A DNA stretch of 64,000 nucleotides from Ascidia mentula (Eukaryota > Chordata > Ascidiacea > Phlebobranchia > Ascidiidae). The stretch covers positions 15,187,001 through 15,251,000 of the forward strand of contig OX387197.1 of the NCBI GenBank assembly GCA_947561715.1, given 5' to 3'. The position numbers and the translations under genes were made by a program. Shown here piece by piece: positions 45,380 through 55,531 of the stretch. The first letter of the stretch is position 1; each line of letters starts with the position of its first letter. The notes beneath the pieces are model-generated. The model ran no database searches, was not told the origin of the DNA, and was given only the letters and a program-made list of their open reading frames with translations.

Positions 45380-46557
45380 AATGAGGTTTAAAGACATTGC
45401 CAGTTCCTTGACACTACTATAAGCCCCAGGAACATACATCTTTAACCAATACAATTGTAGAAACTGCAAAGCACGTAGCACATGTGGACAATATTCGTAA
45501 TTGAGCACATAATAGTACGCAAACATTGAAATGATTGCCTGGATCAATGACTTCACTTCTAAAGTTGCCACCTTCTCACAGAAGATTAAATATTTCTTAG
45601 GGATATTAATTGATCCGTAGACTACCAGAAAAGGCTGAAGACGATCAGGTATCTCATTGAAGATGTCATGATGAGTAGTGTTGGCCTGTCAATACAAGTA
45701 ATAGCAGAAAAATGAATTACAAGTACATCTGAATTACAATTACACATCTCAGCCTTGGAAAATGAATGTTTATTGATATTCGACTTCAAACAGGTTAATC
45801 ATTTACCATCTCATCAGAACCCTAGGCTAATTATGTACATATAAATATGATTTACCGGGCAAAGATCGATCAAGTATTTTTCGGGTCCACATTTCTTTTT
45901 GGTGTTGCAGCGTAACAGGTTACATAGTAACCATACCCCAATGATGATTACAGTTTCTTAAACAAATCACATATCATAACTTTATGGTGTCCACTGTACA
46001 AACTGTTTACTTTTCAATAATATTTACACAAAGACATTTTTTATCAATGGTTTAACTACATTAAAATCAGTTTCTAAACTTTAGATTTGTTCAAATATTA
46101 TGCAACTCACCAATGGGATACGGCTCGTCAACAGGTAGATGTTGAAGAACCTTAGTTATAGACATTGATTTCTTTGGCCTAGCTTGAGCATATTGTATTA
46201 TTTTGGTAAAAAGTGGCCTTGCACTGCTTTCAAGTTCTTTTTCAGTTTGTTCCCAACTTCCACATCTTGAAAATTCTCTCATGAGCTGAAAAATTGTAAA
46301 TGTTTTTTTTTAAAACATATCAGTTTGACAATGATACTGTAGTGAAACTAATTAAAAACAATATGCAACTTTACCTCATCATACAAAAATAAAGCCGGCC
46401 ATTCCTTTTTAAGCAAATTTGGTGTGGGATTTTCTTCCAAAATATACTGCTTACGAAACTCAAATGTTTCGGTCATAAGATAACTTTTTGGTTTCGGAGC
46501 ACTTGAGCTTTTGAAAATTCTGTTTGAAGCATCTAAACCACAATTTGATTGATACAT
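45380..46557 (-). pseudogene. SAMD3-like gene piece, three exons
   Basis: Minus-strand exons are 46557-46370 (TFEFRKQYILEENPTPNLLK and KEWPALFLYDE, donor GTAAAG), 46285-46100 (after TTTTTCAG: LMREFSRCGSWEQTEKELES and ITKVLQHLPVDEPYPIG, donor GTGAGT) and about 45687-45380 (after TATTGACAG: THHDIFNEIPDRLQPFLVVY and YYYVLNYEYCPHVLRALQFL, stop at 45380). A short extra exon near 45915-45858 (CGPEKYLIDLCPG) is possible. The first two join in phase. The WPALF block and the C-terminal YxxNxxY-like helix recall SAMD3-like and similar uncharacterised proteins common in fish and invertebrates; this is recognition by pattern only. The 5' part is lost where LINE E10 begins. It may be a trapped host gene fragment. 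Confidence 0.45.
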
Positions 46558-46590
46558 ATACTTGGGACAAAATTTGCATAGAAATCCAAT

Positions 46591-46946
46591 CCAGAGGGGG
46601 CGTAGATGTTGACAATATGGAGGGTGTGGGTGCGGGTTGAGATGTCGACCGCGATAATACGGCCGGCAGAGTCAGAAACAGATTTTAGAATTTGGAGGTT
46701 CGGAGAATTGAGAAGAACTGCGACACCCCCTTTGGCGTAGCCATCGTAGGGTGCCGAGTTTAAGAGGGCAGGGCCGGAAGTCCATTCGGACTTCCAGAGG
46801 GATTCGGTTTGGGGTAAAGAGTGAGTCTCCTGGAGGAGATAGATGTCAAAAGCTAAAGAGGAAAGATGGCGGAACAAGGCCTGCCTTTTGGTGGCCAGGC
46901 CCATGCCATTTACGTTTAGAGTGCAAATTTTTACGTGTGACGTCAT
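46591..46946 (-). pseudogene. LINE ORF2 of E10, N-terminal fragment
   Basis: Starts MTSHVKICTLNVNGMGLATK and covers the first half of the APE endonuclease (LLQETHSLPQTESLWKSEW, GYAKGGVAVLLNSPNLQIL) before the break. Nearly identical to E8 over its length. Confidence 0.85.
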
Positions 46947-47064
46947 TATGTTTAAGTAATTTTACAAGAGATACAGACACAATAAAATAAGACACAACAA
47001 TAAATTCCAACAAGTCCATTATTATTATAAAAACATTCATTATTTTGCGTAGTTAAAATTAAGT

Positions 47065-48306
47065 TTAAATTGTGGTTTGGTTAAAATCAATTGGTATTCG
47101 GACCCCACAGTTACATGTTATTTTTTCTTTTGGTTTTAAACGGTAAAATTCCTTACACATACATTGAACGCATAATGCGTCACAGCCCGGACATCTTAAT
47201 TTGGTCCCGTAATTCACAGCAGGGCTCCAAAACCCGCATTCACATTTTATATGTCGTTTCTCGCAGACGCAAGAGAAGTCACTGACCTCACTAGGTATCC
47301 TTGTTCTGCAGCACTTGGTGTAGTTGTTGCTTCTCCTCCTCCTCTTTCTTGGTTGCGGGGTGCTTGTTTTAATTCCAAGTGTAAGGAGCCCGATATTGGC
47401 TGCTGGTGAGAGGGAGTCGGATGGAACTCCAGGTGATGAGGTGGTGGTAGTTGTGATGGAGGTGGAGGTGGTGTCATTGTCGGAGTCGGTACTTTCGTCA
47501 TCTTCTTCGTCGCTCCTCTTGCGTTGGGAATGTTGCTCTTCTAGCTGATGGGGATCTTCCTGCTGTTGGGGATGGTGGTCTTCAGGTTGCAAGTTCTCTT
47601 GTTGCCGTTGTTCTTCGGGTTGTTGTTGCTCTTCAGGAAGGGGGTGTTGCTGCTGTTGGTGGTTTTGTTGCTGCCGCTCTTTTTTCTTCAGGAGTTGTGG
47701 ACATGTTTCCTTCTCGTGTCCTGCCTCGTGGCAATAATTGCAGTGGGCAGCCTGGGTTGCATAATAGAAGTTAAGCTTTTTCGAGTCTAGCCATACCTCT
47801 CGTGGAATTGGGTGCTGTTTCAATACAGAGGCCTTCAATAGAAATGCTCTTTTCCCTTGTTCTTTTCTTCGATTGTCAAGCATCTGCCAGTTTTTGGTCA
47901 CCGGTGCGAAGTTCTTGAGGAAGGTAATGATTCTGCGTTGCGTCATCCATGGTGGCACATAGGAGACAACAACCCTTTCGATATCTTCGATGTATGCGTC
48001 TGCATACACCGCTTTCCCAGTGTTGTTGAGGGAGGCAGCAAATTCCTTTGCACAAGCAGAGTTATTGGTATAGAAGGTTACCTTTCCTTGTGGGTACTGG
48101 ATGAATCCTTTCAGCCAATCCATGGGAAACTTCATGGCATCCAACAGCTCATAGATTTCGCTTCTCTTTAGTCCAGGGTTGAATCTGGTTTCAACCTCAC
48201 CCGTCCGGTCGATGGTATAAGGGGGACCGCCGCCGGCACCGCCTACCGTTTGTTGTACTGCCGCAGGTGGTGCCGACGACGTCGATGCTACTGCCGCATA
48301 GCTGCG
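47065..48306 (-). CDS. LINE ORF1 of E10, start codon lost
   Basis: An open frame of about 410 codons reads from SYAAVASTSSAPPAAVQQTV through TRFNPGLKRSEIYELLDAMK, an RRM-like region, LKASVLKQHPIPREVWLDSK and the knuckle CNYCHEAGHEKETC. A Gln/Glu/Pro-rich segment follows (repeated QQQ, PEEQ, PEDHH), then an acidic Asp/Ser run and a cysteine-rich tail (CCRTRIPSEVSDFSCVCEKR, CECGFWSP, CPGCDALCVQCMCKEF, CNCGVRIPIDFNQTTI). An in-frame stop (TAA) precedes the first codons and the initiator ATG has been replaced at the junction, so no original start remains; the first in-frame ATG is at 48144. Confidence 0.8.
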   Translation of the reverse strand, partial: RSYAAVASTSSAPPAAVQQTVGGAGGGPPYTIDRTGEVETRFNPGLKRSEIYELLDAMKFPMDWLKGFIQYPQGKVTFYTNNSACAKEFAASLNNTGKAVYADAYIEDIERVVVSYVPPWMTQRRIITFLKNFAPVTKNWQMLDNRRKEQGKRAFLLKASVLKQHPIPREVWLDSKKLNFYYATQAAHCNYCHEAGHEKETCPQLLKKKERQQQNHQQQQHPLPEEQQQPEEQRQQENLQPEDHHPQQQEDPHQLEEQHSQRKRSDEEDDESTDSDNDTTSTSITTTTTSSPGVPSDSLSPAANIGLLTLGIKTSTPQPRKRRRRSNNYTKCCRTRIPSEVSDFSCVCEKRHIKCECGFWSPAVNYGTKLRCPGCDALCVQCMCKEFYRLKPKEKITCNCGVRIPIDFNQTTI

Positions 48307-48313
48307 GGGTTAA

Positions 48314-48315
<2 letters not shown>

Positions 48316-48344
<29 letters not shown>

Positions 48345-51300
48345 ATTTGGGCGCGTTAAATCACATCCACGAATATCAAACACGGTAAACAAAAAATATG
48401 ACAGTAATAAATAACAATGCAAGGTACAACGATAATATATATTTTACACTACAATTGAGGGGAAAGGAAGAAAGATGGAGGTTTTGAAGAAGTGGTGTGG
48501 AAAGGCGAAAGGTAAAAAGGAAGACATGGTTGAAAAAATACAATTTTGCTTGATTTGCCGGGGAGAGTGTCAATTATTTTTCAGAAAGGTGGCGGTGTCG
48601 GCCAAGACGCCTTCGAGAAAAGGGTCGTCCCTGTTTCGTTGTATAGCCAGTTTAAAGTTGATAGATGACTTAAAGGATGTTATCAGGTAGTGAGGGATGT
48701 TATTCAAGGGGCGGGGGTCGTGGTGGATTCGATTGCGGGTTTTCCAGATGATGTGTGATAGTGCGGTGTTGAGAAGGGTGGTGAGGGTTGTGGCGTATTT
48801 TGAGGTAGGCTCTGGGAGTTTGGGGAATCTAAGGTGTGCCGGGGTGTCGAAGTAGGTGGAGGTGTTTTTTAGGAGTGAATTTAGGGTGTGTTTTACTAAA
48901 AATAATAGGGGCTGGATAGAGGGACAGTTGTGGAACAGATGGGTAAAGGTTTCAAAGGGAAAAGCGCAGAAGTGACAATGGGGGGTCTGGTCTAAAGGAA
49001 GAAAGGATTTTTGGCATTTTAGGGGGAGGATTCTGTGGGTGAGGCGATAGTTGAAGGTTTTTAAGTAATTGGGAAAAATGGGGTTGTGAATTTGTTTCCA
49101 GTCTGTGATATTAAAGGGATTCTGAGGGGGGTTTGTTAATCTAATGTAGAGGGGTTTTGATTTGGGGGAAAGAAGTTCTAATTCGGAGGGTTTGATTGAA
49201 GAAATAAGGGAGAGTAGGTATTGATAATGGGGGGATGGACGGAAAGCGTGAGGGAGGTTATTTCTAATTCTGAGGTCGAGTAATTTAGCCAAGGGGATAC
49301 CAATGTTATATTCTATGAGTGAAAGCTGGGGGGTTGTGGGGGTGTCCAGGGTTCTGTGTGAGTAGTATTGCTTAAGAGGAGAAAGAAGTGAGAGATCAGC
49401 AAAGAGGGGGATGTTTGCCGCGCCGTAACCACCTAGGTCACGGCGGGCTGCCAAGATCTTAATAGGCAATGGAGGGTTTTTTGGGCCGACGACAAAGTCT
49501 ACCACGATGCCGTCGATCCGCTCTCGCTGCTGGGTTGATAGGGGGTAGGTTTTGGCCAGATAAGAAATGTGTGGTAAAAGTATAGTTTTGGTAAGAATGC
49601 ATTTGGAGTCGAAAGTGAGAAAGGGGTTGCTGATAGATGTGGCTCGGGTTCGTAAAGAGAGAATTGCTTTGTGCCATGCCGCTTTAATTGCAGAGGGTTT
49701 TCCAATGGGTACGTTAAGTGGCTCTATTTTGTCATCGTTCCAATTAATCTGACGTAATAGGGGATCGTTCAAAGGCGGGTGGAGAGTGGCAATTGCTTGG
49801 GTCTTGGTATTGTTTAGCTTAAGGCCAGAGAATTTACTAAATTTATCAATAAGGAGTAGTGCCTGTGATAGGGAGTGCCGATGCGCCACCATAAGGGTGA
49901 CGTCATCGGCATAAGCAATTGCCTTGGGTGTGTTTCGACATGGCACGGGGATAGATGATATAGAAGGGTGGTGTTGGAGGGCAACGAGGAGCGGATCTAA
50001 GGCGATCAGGAAGAGGTTCAGGCTAAGGGGGTCACCTTGCCTGACTCCTCTCCTGACCGGAAAGTCCATCGTGGCAAAACCGTTGACGAAGGCCCGGGAG
50101 GTGGCGGAAGAATGGAGCGCAGAAAGATAATTAGTAAAGAGAGGGGGAAAGCGTTTGAGTTTGAGCTGGCGAGAGAGCCAAGGGAAGGAAATAGAATCAA
50201 AGGCTTTTTGAAAGTCAAGAGAGACGAAAAAAGAATCTGAATGAGTGGAGGAGGCATGATGATATAGGTCGCGTAATAGGGATGTTAAATTTGATGTGGA
50301 ATTTCCGGTTGTTGCAAATTGATTGGGGGAAAGTATGGAGGGTATGAAGGGCTTGAGTCTAAGGTTGAGGATTTTATGGAGGATTTTGAGATCTGTGTTG
50401 AGGAGAGAGATGGGGCGATAGTTAGTTAAGAGGGTTGGGTCGTTTTTCTTGTGTATGAGGGTGAGATGGCCGAGGTTAAATTCTGAGGGGATGTATGCAT
50501 GTGTGTAGGAATAGTTTAGGGCTTGGGTGAGGTCGGCCCCGATAAAGTCCCAGCAGAGCGAGTAGAACTCGATGCTGAGACCATCGGGACCGGGGGTTTT
50601 ACCAGTGGGGAAGAGAGAAAGGGCTTTTTTAACTTCGTATTGTGTTATCGGGTTTAAAAGAACGTCAAGGTATTTATCGGGAATGGAATTTTGAGGAAGG
50701 CTATTAAAGTCGTGGCCGGGGTTAGAGGGGAGGTGTTGATCTGAATAGAGGGCTGTAAAGAAGGTGCGTGTATGTGATAGGATTTCTTTGGGATTTGAGA
50801 GAGGGAGTCCATGGGGGTCCTGTAATTCTAATATGGGGGGATGTCTGCGTGTGGGTAAAAGTTGTGAGTAGAGGGATTTGTCTGTTATATTTTTAAAATG
50901 GGGATCAGAGGAAAGGGATTTGATCAAGGAAGAGCGTGCTTGGGAAATGTAGTTATCTTTGAGGGATTTTTTAAGGGATTGAAAAAGGGACAAGTTCTGG
51001 GAGGTTGGGTAGTCGTTTAATGTTTGGCGGGCGTTATTAAGTTGTTGTTGTTGTAGGGTGTGTGTAAGGGTACGGCGTTGGAGGGCTAAGCGTTTCGAAT
51101 GAGTCTGCAGGAGGGATTTAAATTTAACTTTGAGAGCGAGCCAATGGTCCATGGGGTTGGGATGGAAAGGGGGAGCCAGGGTTGTCCAGAGGGGGTAGAG
51201 GCGTGCGAGGTCTTCTAGAAAGGCGGGATCTGTGAGGGTGGAGGTGTTGTTTTTCCAGGAGCCTTTGCCCCTGGGAGGGGAAGAGATAAGGTTAAGAGTT

Positions 51301-51990
51301 ACAATTACTAGGTCATGGTCTGAAAAGGGACAAGGGATGAAGGAATGTTGTTTAGGGATTAAAGAGGGAGTTAGGTAAATTCTATCTATTCTTGATTGGG
51401 AATTAGTGGCGCGGCGGGAGAATTGACGTGAGGTTGGGTGGAGGGTGCGGAAGGAGTCGTGAAGGTCGAGGGTGGCTAATAGTTTAATTAAGGTGTGACT
51501 AGTATGGCGGGTCTGTACGGGGGGGTGTTTATCAAGGGCTGGGTTGAGGACGCAGTTAAAATCTCCGGCAAAAATTGAGGGGTGATTTGAGGTTAGGTAA
51601 GGGTAAAGGGAGTCAAAAAAATTATTGTTTTGTGTGTGGTTATTCTTTCCGGAGGGGGCATAAATATTTACAAGGTGAAAGGTATGGGTGAGGGTTGAGA
51701 TGTCGGCTGCAATAATGCGGCCGGCAGAGTCAGAAACTGAAGTGAGAATTTGAAGGTTGGAGGAGTTTAGAAGAACTGCGACACCTCCTGAGGCAGAGCC
51801 TTTCAGAGGTGCCGAGTTTAAGAGGATGGGGCCGGAAGTCCATTCAGACTTCCAGAGGGATTCGGTTTGGGGAGTAGAGTGAGTTTCTTGAAGACAATAA
51901 AGGTCAAAGTTCAAAGAGGAAAGGTACCGGAACAGGGCTTTTCTCTTAGGTGCTTGGCCTAGGCCGTTAACATTTAAAGTGCACAGACGG
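48316..51990 (-). mobile_element. LINE copy E11, ORF2 only, poly(A)-ended
   Basis: The 3' end (CGCGCCCAAATAAA then about 28 A) abuts E10. The 3' UTR is short (48350-48569). ORF2 is uninterrupted. At 51990 the copy is cut near the ORF2 start and joined to the upstream region of an SL-B repeat, about 30 bases before the leader start position. ORF1 and 5' UTR are absent, so this is a 5'-truncated insertion. Confidence 0.85.
48570..51990 (-). CDS. LINE ORF2 protein of E11 (endonuclease-reverse transcriptase)
   Basis: About 1,139 open codons belong to the LINE. The APE endonuclease opens with RLCTLNVNGLGQAPKRKALF and has LQETHSTPQTESLWKSEW, FAGDFNCVLNPALDKHP, SRIDRIYLTPSLIPKQHSF and CPFSDHDLVIVTLNL. 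The RT has NYRPISLLNTDLKILHKILN, SLDFQKAFDSISFPWLS, RRGVRQGDPLSLNLFLIALD and AIAYADDVTLMVAHRHS. The C-terminal motif is CHFCAFPFETFTHLFHNC. The usual first nine or so residues are missing. The frame is open upstream for a further 45 codons of SL-repeat DNA to an ATG at 52124, giving a hybrid 1,184-codon frame whose N-terminus is not a LINE sequence. All catalytic motifs look intact. Confidence 0.88.
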
Positions 51991-52353
51991 CTTGTGGGTA
52001 ATTTTGCCGGTTGCCCCATCGCAGGCACTCGGACTGGCGACTTTGAACACTGAGTGCCGCGGTTGCAACCCCCATTTGCGTGGACAAGGAACTGTCCTGG
52101 ACAGCAACATGGCCTACTGAGCACAGCACGCGTGCTCTATGACGTAGACAATTTATATTGTGACAGAGGTCTACACGCTAGGACTTTCCCGCCTCTGCAA
52201 CTGACTTCCACAGAAATACCGACGTGTGGCTTGAAGTACGCAGCAGGAGGGATCCTGCTGGACGGTGCGACACGGCCTACGATGAGCGCGAATCGGCGGC
52301 CGCACGCGTCGGGGCAGCAACAGCAGGGGGCGCTCGCAAACGATTGAGTGGAA

Positions 52354-52399
52354 AAAGTGGCCCGAGCAGGGCGCGATGCTTACCTTATTCAAACAGAAT
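52354..52399 (-). ncRNA. SL RNA gene, SL-A type (1)
   Basis: The minus strand from 52399 reads leader ATTCTGTTTGAATAAG (16 nt), donor GTAAGCATCGC, hairpin GCCC-TGCTC-GGGC and the Sm-like CACTTTTTCC. It differs from the Ciona leader only by A to G at position 6. The 46-nt length is set by analogy with the Ciona SL RNA; the true 3' end is not visible. The product would donate the 16-nt capped leader to pre-mRNAs by trans-splicing. Confidence 0.8.
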
Positions 52400-52635
52400 G
52401 GGGGTCCGGGGCGAAGGGGCAGGTTGGGCTTGTGGCTACTTTCGGTGCTTGCGCCGTCGCGGGCACTCGGAACGGCGATTTTCAACACCGAGTGCAGCGG
52501 GTGTAATTACCACGGCGGGCGGCATCGACAAAAACGGTATGCCTGCCCCTGGACAGTAATGAGGCATAATGAGCGCGAGTCGGCACCGACGCAGCAACGG
52601 CAGCAGGGGGTCTCTCGCAAAACGATTAAGTCAAA

Positions 52636-52681
52636 AAAGTAGCCCAAGCAGGGCGTGATGCTTACCTTATTCAAATAGAAT
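52636..52681 (-). ncRNA. SL RNA gene, SL-B type (1)
   Basis: The minus strand from 52681 reads ATTCTATTTGAATAAG, identical to the published Ciona intestinalis SL, then GTAAGCATCAC, hairpin GCCC-TGCTT-GGGC and TACTTTTTTGA (Sm-like). Relative to SL-A the stem is kept and changes fall in the loop and flanks. The 3' end is set by analogy at 46 nt. Confidence 0.92.
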
Positions 52682-52698
52682 GCCGGTCCGTGGCAGGG

Positions 52699-52725
52699 GC
52701 ACAGCTTGGGCTTGTGGGTAATTTT
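52699..52725 (-). promoter_or_regulatory. Candidate SL gene proximal promoter element
   Basis: CACAAGCCCAAGCTG lies at -35 to -21 of SL-B and CCACAAGCCCAACCTG at the matching place of SL-A (52420-52435). It is one of the longest blocks conserved between the two upstream regions. SL genes are snRNA-like Pol II genes, so a proximal sequence element is expected in this general area; there is no TATA box. Further out, an inverted GCACTCGG..CCGAGTGC pair (about -75 to -110) is also shared. Confidence 0.4.
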
Positions 52726-53073
52726 GCCGGTTGCCCCATCGCAGGCACTCGGACTGGCGACTTTGAACACTGAGTGCCGCGGTTGCAACCCCCATTTGCG
52801 TGGACAAGGAACTGTCCTGGACAGCAACATGGCCTACTGAGCACAGCACGCGTGCTCTATGACGTAGACAATTTATATTGTGACAGAGGTCTACACGCTA
52901 GGACTTTCCCGCCTCTGCAACTGACTTCCACAGAAATACCGACGTGTGGCTTGAAGTACGCAGCAGGAGGGATCCTGCTGGACGGTGCGACACGGCCTAC
53001 GATGAGCGCGAATCGGCGGCCGCACGCGTCGGGGCAGCAACAGCAGGGGGCGCTCGCAAACGATTGAGTGGAA

Positions 53074-53119
53074 AAAGTGGCCCGAGCAGGGCGCGATGCT
53101 TACCTTATTCAAACAGAAT
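53074..53119 (-). ncRNA. SL RNA gene, SL-A type (2)
   Basis: Same sequence as SL-A copy 1, one 720-bp unit further; leader at 53104-53119. Confidence 0.8.
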
Positions 53120-53355
53120 GGGGGTCCGGGGCGAAGGGGCAGGTTGGGCTTGTGGCTACTTTCGGTGCTTGCGCCGTCGCGGGCACTCGGAACGGCGATT
53201 TTCAACACCGAGTGCAGCGGGTGTAATTACCACGGCGGGCGGCATCGACAAAAACGGTATGCCTGCCCCTGGACAGTAATGAGGCATAATGAGCGCGAGT
53301 CGGCACCGACGCAGCAACGGCAGCAGGGGGTCTCTCGCAAAACGATTAAGTCAAA

Positions 53356-53401
53356 AAAGTAGCCCAAGCAGGGCGTGATGCTTACCTTATTCAAATAGAA
53401 T
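53356..53401 (-). ncRNA. SL RNA gene, SL-B type (2)
   Basis: Identical to SL-B copy 1; leader at 53386-53401. Confidence 0.92.
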
Positions 53402-53793
53402 GCCGGTCCGTGGCAGGGGCACAGCTTGGGCTTGTGGGTAATTTTGCCGGTTGCCCCATCGCAGGCACTCGGACTGGCGACTTTGAACACTGAGTGCCGC
53501 GGTTGCAACCCCCATTTGCGTGGACAAGGAACTGTCCTGGACAGCAACATGGCCTACTGAGCACAGCACGCGTGCTCTATGACGTAGACAATTTATATTG
53601 TGACAGAGGTCTACACGCTAGGACTTTCCCGCCTCTGCAACTGACTTCCACAGAAATACCGACGTGTGGCTTGAAGTACGCAGCAGGAGGGATCCTGCTG
53701 GACGGTGCGACACGGCCTACGATGAGCGCGAATCGGCGGCCGCACGCGTCGGGGCAGCAACAGCAGGGGGCGCTCGCAAACGATTGAGTGGAA

Positions 53794-53839
53794 AAAGTGG
53801 CCCGAGCAGGGCGCGATGCTTACCTTATTCAAACAGAAT
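53794..53839 (-). ncRNA. SL RNA gene, SL-A type (3)
   Basis: Leader at 53824-53839, identical to SL-A copy 1. Confidence 0.8.
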
Positions 53840-54075
53840 GGGGGTCCGGGGCGAAGGGGCAGGTTGGGCTTGTGGCTACTTTCGGTGCTTGCGCCGTCGC
53901 GGGCACTCGGAACGGCGATTTTCAACACCGAGTGCAGCGGGTGTAATTACCACGGCGGGCGGCATCGACAAAAACGGTATGCCTGCCCCTGGACAGTAAT
54001 GAGGCATAATGAGCGCGAGTCGGCACCGACGCAGCAACGGCAGCAGGGGGTCTCTCGCAAAACGATTAAGTCAAA

Positions 54076-54121
54076 AAAGTAGCCCAAGCAGGGCGTGATG
54101 CTTACCTTATTCAAATAGAAT
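54076..54121 (-). ncRNA. SL RNA gene, SL-B type (3)
   Basis: Leader at 54106-54121, identical to SL-B copy 1. Confidence 0.92.
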
Positions 54122-54513
54122 GCCGGTCCGTGGCAGGGGCACAGCTTGGGCTTGTGGGTAATTTTGCCGGTTGCCCCATCGCAGGCACTCGGACTGGCGA
54201 CTTTGAACACTGAGTGCCGCGGTTGCAACCCCCATTTGCGTGGACAAGGAACTGTCCTGGACAGCAACATGGCCTACTGAGCACAGCACGCGTGCTCTAT
54301 GACGTAGACAATTTATATTGTGACAGAGGTCTACACGCTAGGACTTTCCCGCCTCTGCAACTGACTTCCACAGAAATACCGACGTGTGGCTTGAAGTACG
54401 CAGCAGGAGGGATCCTGCTGGACGGTGCGACACGGCCTACGATGAGCGCGAATCGGCGGCCGCACGCGTCGGGGCAGCAACAGCAGGGGGCGCTCGCAAA
54501 CGATTGAGTGGAA

Positions 54514-54559
54514 AAAGTGGCCCGAGCAGGGCGCGATGCTTACCTTATTCAAACAGAAT
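54514..54559 (-). ncRNA. SL RNA gene, SL-A type (4)
   Basis: Leader at 54544-54559, identical to SL-A copy 1. Confidence 0.8.
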
Positions 54560-54795
54560 GGGGGTCCGGGGCGAAGGGGCAGGTTGGGCTTGTGGCTACT
54601 TTCGGTGCTTGCGCCGTCGCGGGCACTCGGAACGGCGATTTTCAACACCGAGTGCAGCGGGTGTAATTACCACGGCGGGCGGCATCGACAAAAACGGTAT
54701 GCCTGCCCCTGGACAGTAATGAGGCATAATGAGCGCGAGTCGGCACCGACGCAGCAACGGCAGCAGGGGGTCTCTCGCAAAACGATTAAGTCAAA

Positions 54796-54841
54796 AAAGT
54801 AGCCCAAGCAGGGCGTGATGCTTACCTTATTCAAATAGAAT
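54796..54841 (-). ncRNA. SL RNA gene, SL-B type (4)
   Basis: Leader at 54826-54841, identical to SL-B copy 1. Confidence 0.92.
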
Positions 54842-55233
54842 GCCGGTCCGTGGCAGGGGCACAGCTTGGGCTTGTGGGTAATTTTGCCGGTTGCCCCATC
54901 GCAGGCACTCGGACTGGCGACTTTGAACACTGAGTGCCGCGGTTGCAACCCCCATTTGCGTGGACAAGGAACTGTCCTGGACAGCAACATGGCCTACTGA
55001 GCACAGCACGCGTGCTCTATGACGTAGACAATTTATATTGTGACAGAGGTCTACACGCTAGGACTTTCCCGCCTCTGCAACTGACTTCCACAGAAATACC
55101 GACGTGTGGCTTGAAGTACGCAGCAGGAGGGATCCTGCTGGACGGTGCGACACGGCCTACGATGAGCGCGAATCGGCGGCCGCACGCGTCGGGGCAGCAA
55201 CAGCAGGGGGCGCTCGCAAACGATTGAGTGGAA

Positions 55234-55279
55234 AAAGTGGCCCGAGCAGGGCGCGATGCTTACCTTATTCAAACAGAAT
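55234..55279 (-). ncRNA. SL RNA gene, SL-A type (5)
   Basis: Leader at 55264-55279; last complete gene before the E12 insertion. Confidence 0.8.
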
Positions 55280-55508
55280 GGGGGTCCGGGGCGAAGGGGC
55301 AGGTTGGGCTTGTGGCTACTTTCGGTGCTTGCGCCGTCGCGGGCACTCGGAACGGCGATTTTCAACACCGAGTGCAGCGGGTGTAATTACCACGGCGGGC
55401 GGCATCGACAAAAACGGTATGCCTGCCCCTGGACAGTAATGAGGCATAATGAGCGCGAGTCGGCACCGACGCAGCAACGGCAGCAGGGGGTCTCTCGCAA
55501 AACGATTA

Positions 55509-55526
55509 AGTCAAAAAAGTAGCCCA
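55509..55526 (-). pseudogene. SL-B gene, downstream half split by E12
   Basis: TGGGCTACTTTTTTGACT follows the 3' end of E12. The matching leader half is at 61670-61694 on the other side. The eight bases GCCCTGCT normally between them are absent from both halves. Confidence 0.88.
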
Positions 55527-55531
55527 GGCAC

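Larger units (their letters stand above)
46591..48315 (-). mobile_element. LINE copy E10 (B family), 3' part missing
   Basis: Contains ORF1 and only the first 120 or so codons of ORF2 (to NIYAPSG, 46591), where the SAMD3-like gene piece takes over. The 5' end again stops at the ORF1 start (CGCAGCTATGCGGCAGTAGC) and abuts the poly(A) of E11. Closest relative: E8. Confidence 0.85.
51991..55526 (-). repeat. SL RNA gene tandem array, left block
   Basis: A 720-bp unit repeats about five times without visible difference. Each unit holds two SL genes, SL-A and SL-B, with start-to-start spacings of 282 and 438 bp. The two halves are paralogous: upstream regions, leader, intron and downstream GAGCGCG..CAGCAGGGGG blocks align. 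The longer half has an extra 156 bp between two GGCCTAC words. Five complete SL-A and four complete SL-B genes lie here; a fifth SL-B is split by E12 at 55526. Open frames of 60-111 codons on both strands repeat with the unit and are not genes. Confidence 0.92.

Noticed and set aside
52001-52124. N-terminal 45 residues of the 1,184-codon frame as part of a LINE protein
   Set aside because: The DNA is SL-repeat sequence; homology to other ORF2 proteins starts at RLCTLNVNG.
52115-52271. 5S rRNA gene linked to the SL genes
   Set aside because: GGCCTACGA looked suggestive, but no 5S internal control boxes or length match could be found.
52354-52399. U1 snRNA-like ATGCTTACCT on the plus strand
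   Set aside because: The plus-strand match is only the complement of the SL donor region; the minus strand carries the full leader, donor, hairpin and Sm-like site.
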